This document shows, piece by piece, positions 63,690 through 64,000 of a stretch of DNA of 64,000 nucleotides. The DNA is from Megamerina dolium. Its lineage: Eukaryota > Arthropoda > Insecta > Diptera > Megamerinidae. The DNA is taken from the NCBI GenBank assembly GCA_963854835.1, contig OY978525.1, forward strand, positions 97,543,388 to 97,607,387. Direction: 5' to 3'. How positions within the stretch are numbered: the stretch's first letter is position 1; every line of letters starts with the position of its first letter. The notes under the pieces are model-generated. The model did not search any database. It was not told the DNA's origin and worked only from the letters and a program-made list of their open reading frames with translations. The position numbers were made by a program, and so were the translations under genes.

Positions 63690-64000
63690 TCTTTCTTTCT
63701 TTCTTATGTGGCCATAACAACCGATGATCGATTTAGGATCGATGGCGATTTAGGCGCTAGTCTTCTCTGTTCTTCGTTTGCTGGCGCCAATTGGATGTTC
63801 CAAGCGCCGCCAGGTTACCCAACACTTGGTCCTTTCAACGGAGGTTCGGTCTTCCTCTTCTTCTGCGTCCTCCAGCGGGTGCCGAATTAAATACCATCTT
63901 CGCTGGAGCGTCTTCTTCCATTCGCTCGACATGAGGCAACCAGCGCAGGACAGGAATAATGGTAGAGTGTGATTTTCGATCTTCGTAAGAGGGCTCAATT
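63690..64000 (-). mobile_element. RTE-like retrotransposon 3' end, cut by window edge
   Basis: Minus-strand copy whose 3' end carries ATCGATCATCGGTTGTTATG, GGCCACATAAG and then a tandem AAAG tail (63688-63703), homologous to the ends at 8810 and 12744. Coding remnants such as RTSVERTKCWVTWRRLEHPI lie in 63780-63900. The element continues past 64000. Confidence 0.75.

Overview
This is an AT-rich eukaryotic window from a higher dipteran. The encoded SIX-class homeodomain protein matches fly Optix, and the repeat content (RTE-like and I/R1-like LINEs, many mariner lineages, a tRNA-derived SINE) would fit a tephritid fruit fly. The species call is inference. No prokaryotic, CRISPR or operon-like structure is present. 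The only confident host gene is Optix (Six3/Six6 class), on the minus strand. Exon 1 is at 28949-29445 (start codon, low-complexity N-terminus and first part of the SIX domain), exon 2 at 18243-18361 (rest of the SIX core) and exon 3 at 16050-16299 (end of SIX domain and the homeodomain). All splice phases agree and give 288 continuous residues plus a split codon. The 3' exon(s) for the C-terminal tail are not seen and probably lie beyond position 1. Positions 1-16049 are therefore read as the last visible intron, and 29481-64000 as upstream intergenic or regulatory sequence with no other recognisable gene. || The rest is mostly decayed mobile DNA. Layout from left to right: mariner fossil (1-900); RNase H scrap of a LINE (4325-4520); Tc1-like fossil (4930-5360); RTE-like LINE (7460-8810); mariner (9050-9600); LINE tail (11590-11900); RTE-like tail (12744-13245) beside a possible TRPA-type ankyrin fragment (13400-13615); SINE (13851-14153); Optix exon 3; intron 2 with a perfect 20-bp hairpin and a complete SINE with 13-bp target-site duplications; Optix exon 2; intron 1 with RTE, SINE and two mariner fossils and a 9-bp minisatellite; Optix exon 1. 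|| Upstream of Optix the layout is: a mariner-superfamily scrap (32157-32460); two maT-like fragments with a SINE between them and a mauritiana-like mariner end (36180-37980); mariner (40700-41190); RTE (43240-44660); mariner (47268-47632); a mellifera-like mariner cut by a 5'-truncated LINE with A-tail and 7-bp duplication (49846-51430); RTE (51597-52064); a small inverted-repeat element (55694-56533); a rearranged LINE that carries a 1.37-kb foldback element with hAT-type ends and an exact 8-bp duplication (57333-58706); a 1.42-kb repeat with TATACCCTG ends and 312-bp internal tandem units (59356-60775); and the start of another RTE copy at the right edge. || The most noteworthy structures are the tRNA-derived SINE family (five copies), the hAT-type foldback element whose removal restores a LINE reading frame, and the long homopolymer expansion in the Optix N-terminus.
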